Assembly: GCA_018061385.1 (NCBI GenBank)
Contig: JAGOUF010000152.1
Coordinates: forward strand, 1-6,268
Length of the DNA stretch: 6,268 nucleotides
DNA from: Chitinophagaceae bacterium
GTDB taxonomy: Bacteria; Bacteroidota; Bacteroidia; Chitinophagales; Chitinophagaceae
Reading direction: 5' to 3'
Shown here: positions 1 to 6,268 of the stretch, in pieces
Numbering within the stretch: the stretch's first letter is position 1
Layout: every line of letters begins with the position of its first letter
The notes under the pieces: model-generated
Told to the model about the DNA's origin: nothing
The model's input: only the letters and a program-made list of their open reading frames with translations
Databases searched by the model: none
Made by a program: the position numbers and the translations under genes

Positions 1-453
1 GTTTATGGAGCTTTCCCTATTACTCCATACTCTCATACACCTTTAAACAAAGGTGCTCAACAACCGGGCATGACTGGTCAAGTAAAAGAAGATATACTAA
101 CAAGAATAGGAGAGTTGGGTGTACAAATGAAAGATGGACAATTATCATTCAACCCACAAATTCTAGCTAAGGAAGAATTTTTGCAAATAGATACTACTGC
201 AAATTTTGTAATGGTTGATGGTTCAATTCAAAAAATAAACCTAGCAAAAAATTCCTTGGCATTTACAGTTTGTCAAGTTCCAGTTATCTACCAATTAGGT
301 AATACAGAAAAAATAAAAGTTACTTATACTAACGCAACTGAAGATGAATTTGATGGAACTCTTTTAAATGAAAACATTAGCCATGAACTGTTTAATAGAA
401 CTGGAACTATTGCATTTATAACAGTAATTATAAATGAAATTAGCTTACGCTAA
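1..453 (+). CDS. C-terminal part of a probable GH94/GH149/GH161-like glucan phosphorylase (5'-truncated)
   Basis: The frame is open from base 1 and ends at TAA 451-453, giving 150 residues of a larger protein. The ATG at base 70 is not a credible start, because it falls inside a conserved-looking block (QQPGMTGQVKED, residues 20-31) and the frame continues upstream as PITPYSHTP (residues 6-14). The order of elements is: a Gly-Met-Thr-Gly turn, a helix, 'GELGV', a charged turn, 'LSFNPQIL', then a beta-rich tail with 'VPVIYQL' and 'KIKVTY'. This parallels the end of GH94-type phosphorylases, where a TG motif and helix lead to 'GIRP..dGL.idP' and a C-terminal beta domain. Such enzymes phosphorolyse beta-glucosides to glucose 1-phosphate in the cytoplasm, which would suit the GH17/GH30/symporter neighbours. 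The catalytic residues lie outside the window. The family call is an inference from layout and context; an uncharacterised (alpha/alpha)6-barrel protein is the main alternative. The gene overlaps the next one by one base. Confidence 0.5.
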   Translation, partial: VYGAFPITPYSHTPLNKGAQQPGMTGQVKEDILTRIGELGVQMKDGQLSFNPQILAKEEFLQIDTTANFVMVDGSIQKINLAKNSLAFTVCQVPVIYQLGNTEKIKVTYTNATEDEFDGTLLNENISHELFNRTGTIAFITVIINEISLR

Positions 454-509
454 TGAAACATTTAAAATACATATTAATTTGTTTTGGTTGTGTTTTGTCG
501 CATGCTTGT
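453..509 (+). other. Signal peptide region of the exported GH17 protein
   Basis: Residues 1-19 form a basic n-region (Lys2, Lys5), a hydrophobic core (YILICFGCVL) and a Ser-His-Ala-Cys segment. Ser at -3 and Ala at -1 fit signal peptidase I. Cys19 raises the option of a lipoprotein, but the canonical lipobox expects Leu, Val or Ile at -3, and His at -2 is also unusual. A second possible type I site follows CVA, before TDNS. Export is well supported; the exact processing is not. Confidence 0.7.
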
Positions 510-1703
510 GTTGCTACCGATAACAGTAAAAATGTTACAGCAGCAACAATTTTAGGCAACTCAAATTATCAAGCTATTTGTTATGGGAGCTATAGAAATT
601 GTAATAGAGAAACAGTACCAACTGTAGATGAGATTAAAGATGATTTAAAAATTTTATCTGCCATGAACATCAAAGTACTCAGAACTTATAATGTTCATTA
701 CAAAGAAATACATCATTTATTGCAAGCAATTACAGAGCTTAAAAAAGAACAACGCAAATTTGAAATGTATGTAATGCTAGGAGCTTGGATAGATTGTAAA
801 AATGCTTGGACTGCAGATGCTCCAATACATACAGAAGAAAGTGAGAGAAATGTAACTGAGATAAATGAAGCTGTAAAACTTGCCAATGCTTATTCAAGCA
901 TTATTAAAATAATTTCAGTTGGTAACGAGGCAATGGTACATTGGGCAACAACTTATTATGTAACACCCAATATTGTTTTAAAATGGGTAAAGCATTTACA
1001 AAACTTAAAGCAAAAAAATAAATTGAACAATAAAGTTTGGATAACCAGCTCAGACAATTTTGCATCTTGGGGTGGAGGAGATTCTAGTTACCATACAAAA
1101 GACTTGAATGAGTTGATTAAAGCAGTTGATTATATTTCAGTTCATACTTATCCAATGCACGATACCCATTATAATCCAATATTTTGGGGAATAAAAAAAG
1201 AAGAACAAAATCTTACACCTCAACAAAAAATAGATACAGTTATGTTACGTGTAAGAGATTATGCAATTAACCAATACAATAGTGTTGTTAATTACATGCA
1301 ATCTTTAGGCATTAAAAAACCTGTACATATTGGTGAAACAGGCTGGGCAACAGTATGCAACGAATTGTATGGTAACAATGGCTCTAAAGCCACCGATGAA
1401 TATAAAAGTGCCATTTATTATAACTTAATAAATGCATGGGCAAAGCAACAAAAAATTAGTTGCTTCTATTTTGAAGCATTTGATGAATGCTGGAAAAACA
1501 GTGCCAATCCATTGCATAGCGAAAATCATTTCGGTTTTATTAGCTTAAAAAATGAGGCAAAGTATGCCCTTTGGAAACTGGTAGATAAACAGGCATTTAA
1601 AGCATTAACAAGAAATGGAAAGTCAATTTCAAAGTCATATAATGGAAATGAAAGCCTATTGTTAAAAGAGGTTTTTTTGCCTACCCATCAACTCAAAAAT
1701 TAG
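453..1703 (+). CDS. Exported GH17-family beta-1,3-glucanase-like hydrolase
   Basis: The protein has 416 residues and a (beta/alpha)8-barrel of the GH17 type, a family of retaining endo-beta-1,3-glucanases and glucanosyltransferases. The N-terminus is a signal peptide: a basic start (MKHLK), a hydrophobic core at about residues 6-16, then SHAC at 16-19. Cleavage could follow SHA, or Cys19 could be lipidated, although the lipobox is poor. The barrel runs from about residue 36 to 380. Motifs seen are RTYN (77-80), the acid/base motif SVGNEA with Glu159, VHTYP (230-234), the nucleophile motif IGETGW with Glu295, and FYFEAFDECWK (338-348), which is typical of the last barrel strand. Both catalytic glutamates are present. 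The ATG at 453 shares one base with the upstream stop (TAATG), which suggests translational coupling and fixes the start. A periplasmic or outer-membrane enzyme attacking laminarin-type beta-1,3-glucan is likely. Transglycosylation cannot be excluded from sequence. Confidence 0.9.
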   Translation: MKHLKYILICFGCVLSHACVATDNSKNVTAATILGNSNYQAICYGSYRNCNRETVPTVDEIKDDLKILSAMNIKVLRTYNVHYKEIHHLLQAITELKKEQRKFEMYVMLGAWIDCKNAWTADAPIHTEESERNVTEINEAVKLANAYSSIIKIISVGNEAMVHWATTYYVTPNIVLKWVKHLQNLKQKNKLNNKVWITSSDNFASWGGGDSSYHTKDLNELIKAVDYISVHTYPMHDTHYNPIFWGIKKEEQNLTPQQKIDTVMLRVRDYAINQYNSVVNYMQSLGIKKPVHIGETGWATVCNELYGNNGSKATDEYKSAIYYNLINAWAKQQKISCFYFEAFDECWKNSANPLHSENHFGFISLKNEAKYALWKLVDKQAFKALTRNGKSISKSYNGNESLLLKEVFLPTHQLKN

Positions 1704-1705
1704 TT

Positions 1706-3208
1706 ATGAGGCTAAAAAAAATAAACATTAAAAAAATATTCGTTGTTCTCAATTTATTACTACTAATGAGATTAGAGACTGTAGCACAAAATAGTAAGGT
1801 TCAAATATTTGAAACCTCAGCACAAGGGAATACTTTAACAGTTATTGAGCCTTTAAAAACAAATTCAAATACAGTTTTAATAAACATCCATCCACAAGAA
1901 AAATTTCAAAAAATTACAGGCTTTGGCGGTTCATTCACGCAATCAACAGCTTATTTAATGTATAAATTAAGTGCTGCCAATAGAAAAAAAATTATTGATG
2001 CGTATTTTAGTGAAAATGGTGCCAATTATTCTTTAACAAGAACACACATCAACTCCTGCGATTTTAGTACACATCAATACGCTTACAACACAACTGATGG
2101 CGATACAACCTTACAGCAATTTGATATTAGTGAAGATTTGAAAGGGATTATACCAATGATTAAAGAAGCCCAAAAAACTTCTAAACAAGGGTTTAAAATC
2201 ATTGCATCGCCATGGACCGCACCACCTTGGATGAAAGACAATAAAAAATGGGTTGGTGGAAAATTATTGCCAAAGTATTATAATACCTGGGCATTGTATT
2301 TTTCAAAATATTTTGATGCATATAAAAAATTAGGCATCAATTTTTGGGGCATTACCGTTGAGAATGAACCTCATGGAAATGGTAATAACTGGGAAAGCAT
2401 GTTATTCAGTCCAAAAGAAATGACTGATTTTGTTGAGTTTCATTTAGGTCCAAAACTAGAGAAAGACGGTTATGGAAAAATAAAAATTCTAGGCTACGAT
2501 CAAAACCGTGCTGGTTTACAAGAATGGGTAGATGAAATGTATCGTTCAATAAACTCAGCTAAATATTTTGCAGGTACAGCTATACATTGGTATGAGAGTA
2601 CTTACGATTACTTTGGCGATGCATTACAATATGCACATAAAAAAAATCCTACTAAACATTTAATCAATACAGAAGCTTGTATAGATAGTGAAGTGCCAAA
2701 ATGGAAAGACGACAATTGGTATTGGAGTAAAGAAGCAACTGATTGGGGTTGGGATTGGGCCAGTGAAAAAGAAAAACATCTACACCCAAAATATGTACCT
2801 GTATTTAGATATGCAACAGACATTATTGGTTGCTTAAACAATTATGTTGATGGTTGGGTTGATTGGAATATGGTGTTAAATAAACAAGGTGGCCCCAATT
2901 GGTTTAAAAACTGGTGTGCAGCTCCAGTATTGGTAGATGAAGAAAATGATGAAGTTTATTTTACTCCATTGTTTTATACAATGTCCCATTTTAGTAAGTT
3001 TATTCGTCCTGGAGCAGCCCGAATTGGTTTTACAAACCCCGATAAAGATTTAATGGTTACTGCTGCACAAAATATTGATGGAAGTATTGCTGTTGTTGTG
3101 TTTAACCAGACTGAGCAGATAAAAAATATATCACTTACATTAAACAAACAAGTTACCAATATTCAAATTTCTGCTAAAGCAATTCAAACAATTATTTTAA
3201 AAAATTAA
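1706..3208 (+). CDS. Exported GH30 beta-glucosidase/beta-1,6-glucanase (glucosylceramidase-like)
   Basis: The protein has 500 residues, a normal length for GH30 with barrel plus beta-sandwich. A signal peptide covers about residues 1-28, with a Lys-rich start, a hydrophobic core at 11-21 and a likely cut after VAQ. The barrel begins with GFGGSFT (72-78) and continues through ASPWTAPPWMK (167-177). The acid/base motif TVENEP places Glu221 and the nucleophile motif NTEACID places Glu323. GWVDWNMVLNKQGGPNW (383-399) and the HFSKFIRPGAARIG block (428-441) closely follow the arrangement known from lysosomal glucocerebrosidase, which points to a GH30_1-like rather than a xylanase-type GH30. The C-terminal beta-sandwich ends at IILKN. 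GH30 enzymes in marine Bacteroidota laminarin loci remove beta-1,6-linked glucose branches, so this role is the best guess beside a GH17. Exo versus endo action and the exact linkage are not visible. It starts two bases after the upstream stop. Confidence 0.92.
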   Translation: MRLKKINIKKIFVVLNLLLLMRLETVAQNSKVQIFETSAQGNTLTVIEPLKTNSNTVLINIHPQEKFQKITGFGGSFTQSTAYLMYKLSAANRKKIIDAYFSENGANYSLTRTHINSCDFSTHQYAYNTTDGDTTLQQFDISEDLKGIIPMIKEAQKTSKQGFKIIASPWTAPPWMKDNKKWVGGKLLPKYYNTWALYFSKYFDAYKKLGINFWGITVENEPHGNGNNWESMLFSPKEMTDFVEFHLGPKLEKDGYGKIKILGYDQNRAGLQEWVDEMYRSINSAKYFAGTAIHWYESTYDYFGDALQYAHKKNPTKHLINTEACIDSEVPKWKDDNWYWSKEATDWGWDWASEKEKHLHPKYVPVFRYATDIIGCLNNYVDGWVDWNMVLNKQGGPNWFKNWCAAPVLVDEENDEVYFTPLFYTMSHFSKFIRPGAARIGFTNPDKDLMVTAAQNIDGSIAVVVFNQTEQIKNISLTLNKQVTNIQISAKAIQTIILKN

Positions 3209-3253
3209 GAAAATAAATAATCAAAATAAACCATACAAATAAACGATTACTCT
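3209..3253 (+). other. Longest intergenic gap of the operon (45 bases), no clear signal
   Basis: This A-rich spacer between the GH30 gene and the symporter gene is the largest non-coding gap in the window. No inverted repeat with a T-run (terminator), no Bacteroidota -7 motif of the TAnnTTTG type and no Shine-Dalgarno sequence were found. A/T-rich leaders are normal translation starts in this phylum. The gap probably marks only a looser junction within one transcript, although an internal promoter cannot be excluded. Confidence 0.4.
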
Positions 3254-4759
3254 ATGTCACCCACTCAAAAAAACCTAACAGAAAAAGTACCTATCATTCA
3301 AAAAATGGCTTTTGGTTCGGGGCATTTAGTTAATAATTTATTACCCGGAGCATTAGGCGTTTTTTCTTTTTTCTTAATTACAGCTTTTGGAATCGATCCT
3401 GCAATTGCTGGTCTTTTATCTGCTATTCCACGTTTTTTCGATGCATTATCCGACCCAATTATGGGCTTTGTAACAGATAATACATCCTCTAAGTGGGGCA
3501 GAAGAAGGCCCTATATTTTCGTTGGAGCAATTTTATGCTCTATTTTATTTATTGTGCAGTGGCAACTATTTGAAAGCAATGGTTCTACTTATAACTTTTG
3601 GTACTTTTTGTGTTTCTCTATTTTATTCATTTTTGCCAATACAGTTTTTTCAACACCATTAATTGGGTTAGGTTATGAAATGACGACAGATAATAAAGAA
3701 AGAACAAGATTAATGGCCTTTGCAAATATTATTGGCCAAGTTTCTTGGATGATTGTTCCACTTTTTTGGGTATTAATTGCCAATAAAGATTTATTTGAAA
3801 CACAAGCCGATGGAGTAAGAACTTTATCTATTTATGTTGGATTTGCTTGCTTAATTTTTGGCATATTGCCAGCAATTTTTTGTAGAGAAATTGATGTTTC
3901 AAAAAAAGAAAATAAAGCCAATTTAAATTTTAAAAGTTTAGCACATAACTTGAAATTACTTTTGAGAGATATTAAAAATATCACAAAAAATAATCCATTT
4001 ATGAGGCTTTGTGGTGCAACGTTTTTGGTATTCAATGGCTTTCAAATGGTAGCATCATTTAGTTATTTTATTATTGTATTTTATATGTATAAAGGCAGTT
4101 ATGAAGCTGCTGGTACAGTTCCAGCATTGTTTTCAATAATTGGTGCAGTTGTAACATCGGTTTTAGTAATTCCAGTGGTTACTTTTTTGGCAAATAAATT
4201 TGGCAAAAAAAATGCATTCATTATTTCAACTGTTATCTCAATAATAGGATACATGTTAAAATGGATTGGTTTTGTAGAAGTAGATGAAAATACTATCATG
4301 CTTTTTAGAGATGCAACTTTACAAGTTGGTGTAGTTAAGTTTTTTGTACAAATTCCGTTGATATTATTGTTGCCTGTTCCTTTTATGGCTTTTGGATTGG
4401 GGGGATTATTTACACTAATGATGAGCATGACTGCCGATGTTTGCGATTTAGATGAACTTAGAAATGGATTACCAAGAAGAGAAGGAACATTTGGAGCCAT
4501 TTATTGGTGGATGGTTAAAATTGGACAATCAATTGCCTTGGTATTAGGCGGTTTAGTTTTATCTTTTGTAGGATTTGATGCAGGAAAATCAATTCAATCG
4601 TTAGAAACCATGAACAACTTAAGAATATGGGATATTATTATTCCTTCACTTACTGCAGGATTAGCAATAGTGATTATGTGGAAATACGATTTATCAGAAA
4701 CTAAAGCTAAAGAAATAAAAGAAGAATTAATTAAACGAAGAGCAGAATTATCAATATAA
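3254..4759 (+). CDS. GPH-family sugar:cation symporter (MelB-like, MFS_2)
   Basis: The protein has 501 residues and about 12 hydrophobic helices, near residues 18-45, 48-70, 87-104, 114-138, 153-176, 190-210, 251-279, 287-313, 320-342, 359-391, 412-440 and 459-477. A long basic cytoplasmic loop lies at about 211-250. The family hallmark RFFDALSDPIMGFVTDNT (60-77) is followed by the basic loop KWGRRRPY (80-87). Asp63 and Asp67 match the helix-2 acidic pair that binds the coupling cation in melibiose permease. The second hallmark runs from SMTADVCDLDE (391-401) through RREGTFGA (408-415) to the Lys in WWMVKIGQS (418-426). GPH members import mono-, di- or short oligosaccharides or glycosides across the inner membrane with H+ or Na+. 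Here it probably carries glucose, laminaribiose or short beta-glucans made by the exported GH17 and GH30, bringing them to the leaderless enzymes encoded downstream. Substrate and coupling ion are inferred. It starts 45 bases after the GH30 stop. Confidence 0.92.
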   Translation: MSPTQKNLTEKVPIIQKMAFGSGHLVNNLLPGALGVFSFFLITAFGIDPAIAGLLSAIPRFFDALSDPIMGFVTDNTSSKWGRRRPYIFVGAILCSILFIVQWQLFESNGSTYNFWYFLCFSILFIFANTVFSTPLIGLGYEMTTDNKERTRLMAFANIIGQVSWMIVPLFWVLIANKDLFETQADGVRTLSIYVGFACLIFGILPAIFCREIDVSKKENKANLNFKSLAHNLKLLLRDIKNITKNNPFMRLCGATFLVFNGFQMVASFSYFIIVFYMYKGSYEAAGTVPALFSIIGAVVTSVLVIPVVTFLANKFGKKNAFIISTVISIIGYMLKWIGFVEVDENTIMLFRDATLQVGVVKFFVQIPLILLLPVPFMAFGLGGLFTLMMSMTADVCDLDELRNGLPRREGTFGAIYWWMVKIGQSIALVLGGLVLSFVGFDAGKSIQSLETMNNLRIWDIIIPSLTAGLAIVIMWKYDLSETKAKEIKEELIKRRAELSI

Positions 4760-4779
4760 ACAACTATAAATTATTTTAT

Positions 4780-5676
4780 ATGTCATTTAGAAAAGACCAA
4801 ACTATTTTAATACAAACAACCAATGTGAGTTCTTATACTGTTGATAAAACAGAAGCTGAAGTCACTAATTTATTTGCCGACATATTAAATGATGGTGTAC
4901 ATGGATTTTGTTTTAGCTTGTACGAAGAAGGGCAAAAGCCAGGTGATATTATTAGTGAAGAACAGGTAAGAAGAAGAATGGAAATTCTAAAGCCTCACAC
5001 AAAATGGGTGCGATCATTTTCATGTACCGAAGGCAATGAGTGGATCCCAAGAGTAGCAAAAGAATATGGTATTAAAACTTTGGTAGGTGCTTGGTTGGGA
5101 GATGATCCAGAAATTAATGAAAGGGAAATTGCCGGATTAATTCAGTTGGCAAAAGAAGGTGTTGTTGATATTGCTGCTGTTGGTAACGAAGTAATGTACA
5201 GAAAAGATTTAACTGAAGATGAATTATTAGCATTTATACAAAGGGTGAAAAAAGAAATTCCTGATATTCCTGTTGGATATGTTGATGCGTATTATGAGTT
5301 TTCTCATAGAACAGCTATTACAGAAATTTGTGATGTTATTTTATGCAATTGTTATCCATTTTGGGAAGGTTGTTCTTTTGAGTATTCATTAAGCCACATG
5401 CAACAAATGTATCATCAAGCAAAAGATGCTGCAAATGGCAAACAAGTAATTATTACTGAAACTGGATGGCCAAGTTTAGGTGAAAGTTTAAAAGGTGCAG
5501 TGCCATCGCATAATAGCTCAAGAGATTATTTCATCAATACACAAATGTGGAGTAAGGAAGCCGATATTCCTATTTTCTATTTCTCATCTTTCGATGAATC
5601 TTGGAAAGTTGGAGCAGAAGGAATTGTAGGTGCTTATTGGGGTATTTGGGATAAAAATGAAAAACTAAAATTTTAG
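4780..5676 (+). CDS. Short leaderless GH17-family-like hydrolase, probably cytoplasmic
   Basis: The protein has 298 residues and is GH17-like, but shorter than and divergent from the GH17 proteins on either side. It has no signal peptide: the N-terminus MSFRKDQTIL continues into polar sequence. Motifs seen are GFCFSLYEEGQ (42-52) near the first strand, LVGAWLG (101-107), the acid/base motif AVGNEV with Glu137, NCYPFWEG (190-197) at the strand-6 position, the nucleophile motif ITETGWP with Glu227, and FYFSSFDESWK (266-276). The end at GAYWGIWDKNEKLKF is compact, with no extra domain. Both catalytic glutamates are intact, so it should be active. Lack of a leader and position right after a sugar importer suggest it acts on imported beta-1,3-gluco-oligosaccharides in the cytoplasm, by hydrolysis or transglycosylation. 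The start follows a 20-base A/T-rich gap after the symporter gene, and no upstream in-frame start gives a leader. Export by a non-classical route is possible but unsupported. Confidence 0.85.
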   Translation: MSFRKDQTILIQTTNVSSYTVDKTEAEVTNLFADILNDGVHGFCFSLYEEGQKPGDIISEEQVRRRMEILKPHTKWVRSFSCTEGNEWIPRVAKEYGIKTLVGAWLGDDPEINEREIAGLIQLAKEGVVDIAAVGNEVMYRKDLTEDELLAFIQRVKKEIPDIPVGYVDAYYEFSHRTAITEICDVILCNCYPFWEGCSFEYSLSHMQQMYHQAKDAANGKQVIITETGWPSLGESLKGAVPSHNSSRDYFINTQMWSKEADIPIFYFSSFDESWKVGAEGIVGAYWGIWDKNEKLKF

Positions 5677-5677
5677 C

Positions 5678-6268
5678 ATGAATTGTTTTGAAGCATTAAG
5701 AGTAGAACCGGGTAACGCAATTTGTTATTCTGGGTTTAGAAAAGGACAAAGGCCTGGTGCCATTTATCCTTCATACAATGAAATAAAAGAAGATTTAGAA
5801 CTACTAGAACAAAATTGGAAATACATTAGATTGTACGATGTAGATGAGCATGGTGTTTTAGTTCTAGAAGTAATTGAGAAAGAGCAACTAAATCTTAAAG
5901 TCATGTTAGGTGCTTATATTGAAGCCGAAATGAACAATTTTGGTTGTCCGTGGGGTGGTGGTATGTATGATGAAGATCAGTTGGAATCTAATAGAATCAA
6001 TAATGTTATCAAAATTGAAAAGCTTATTCAATTGGCAAATCGATATACTGAAAGTATATTTTGTGTTGCTGTAGGTAATGAAGCTTGTGTAGATTGGACA
6101 GACCATTACGTACCCGTAAATCATGTAATTGAGTATGTAAAAATGGTAAAAGCTGCAGCGAAACAACCAGTAACTTTTTGTGAAAACTATGTGCCATGGT
6201 TACACAAGTTAGAACCACTTACAAGCGTTATCGATTTTATTTCCATTCATACTTACCCAGTTTGGGAG
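5678..6268 (+). CDS. Third GH17-family-like hydrolase, leaderless, 3'-truncated by the window end
   Basis: The frame runs open from ATG 5678 to the last base and gives 197 residues without a stop. The start lies one base after the upstream TAG and begins directly with barrel-type sequence (MNCFEALRVEPGNAICYSGF), so no signal peptide is present. Motifs seen are IRLYD (50-54), VMLGAYIEAE (75-84), a Gly-rich insert CPWGGGMYDE (90-99), the acid/base motif AVGNEA with Glu135, and FISIHTYPVWE (187-197). The nucleophile glutamate, normally in an 'ETGW' motif, would lie beyond the window. It resembles the exported GH17 at 453-1703 more than its immediate neighbour: shared features are AICY near the first strand, an 'NEA.V.W....YV' stretch after the acid/base Glu, and 'ISxHTYP'. 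It is probably a cytoplasmic beta-1,3-glucan-active enzyme. Total length and any C-terminal domain are unknown. Confidence 0.85.
   Translation, partial: MNCFEALRVEPGNAICYSGFRKGQRPGAIYPSYNEIKEDLELLEQNWKYIRLYDVDEHGVLVLEVIEKEQLNLKVMLGAYIEAEMNNFGCPWGGGMYDEDQLESNRINNVIKIEKLIQLANRYTESIFCVAVGNEACVDWTDHYVPVNHVIEYVKMVKAAAKQPVTFCENYVPWLHKLEPLTSVIDFISIHTYPVWE

Noticed and set aside
70..453. A complete small 127-residue gene starting at ATG 70
   Set aside because: The frame is open from base 1, and the codons before the ATG encode a coherent Pro/Tyr/His/Gly-containing stretch that continues the conserved-looking block. It is the end of a larger gene.
2608..3159. Two minus-strand frames (2608-2841 and 2974-3159) inside the GH30 gene
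   Set aside because: They overlap the catalytic nucleophile region and the C-terminal conserved blocks of GH30 and have no recognisable content of their own.
3209..3253. Promoter or terminator between the GH30 and symporter genes
   Set aside because: No Bacteroidota -33/-7 pair and no hairpin with a T-run could be found in the 45 bases.
4099..4500. 133-residue open frame on the minus strand inside the symporter gene
   Set aside because: It lies antisense within a clearly conserved GPH transporter, and its Ser/Thr/Asn/Pro-rich composition is what the reverse complement of a hydrophobic AT-rich gene gives. No domain or leader is visible.
5660..5690. Possible frameshift splitting one long GH17 gene into the two adjacent ones
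   Set aside because: The upstream protein already has both catalytic glutamates and a complete C-terminal strand motif, and the downstream one restarts at barrel strand 1. They are two separate genes.
5906..6218. Overlapping minus-strand frames near the 3' end
   Set aside because: The + strand here codes for a GH17 protein that runs open to the window end and contains the GNE motif. The minus-strand frames are its shadows.

Overview
The window is AT-rich (about one third G+C by eye), densely packed, and codes entirely on the + strand. It looks like a piece of a chromosome from a member of the Bacteroidota (Flavobacteriia or Chitinophagaceae-like). The reasons are the AT-rich codon use, the lack of Shine-Dalgarno sequences, the secretion signal ending in '..VAQ', and the mix of GH17, GH30 and a GPH-type sugar symporter. 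No RNA genes, mobile elements, CRISPR arrays or clear terminators were seen. No non-coding stretch exceeds 45 bases.

Layout: (1) 1-453, the C-terminal 150 residues of a larger protein cut by the window start. Its layout resembles the tail of inverting disaccharide/oligosaccharide phosphorylases of the GH94/GH149/GH161 group. (2) 453-1703, an exported GH17-type beta-glucanase. (3) 1706-3208, an exported GH30 enzyme of the glucosylceramidase-like type. (4) 3254-4759, a 12-TM sugar:cation symporter of the GPH (MelB-like) family. (5) 4780-5676, a short GH17-type protein with no signal peptide. (6) 5678-6268, the first 197 residues of a third GH17-type protein, also with no signal peptide, cut by the window end. 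Gene spacings are -1, +2, +45, +20 and +1 bases, so this is almost certainly one operon.

The simplest reading is a beta-1,3/1,6-glucan (laminarin-like) utilisation operon. The exported GH17 would cut beta-1,3 backbones, and the GH30 would remove beta-1,6 branches or glucosyl units. The symporter would carry the sugars across the inner membrane. The two leaderless GH17 proteins and the possible phosphorylase would finish the job in the cytoplasm. The family assignments are well supported by visible catalytic motifs. The substrate, the phosphorylase call and the cytoplasmic location of two GH17 proteins are inference. The most unusual point is three different GH17 genes in one operon, apparently split between the cell envelope and the cytoplasm.
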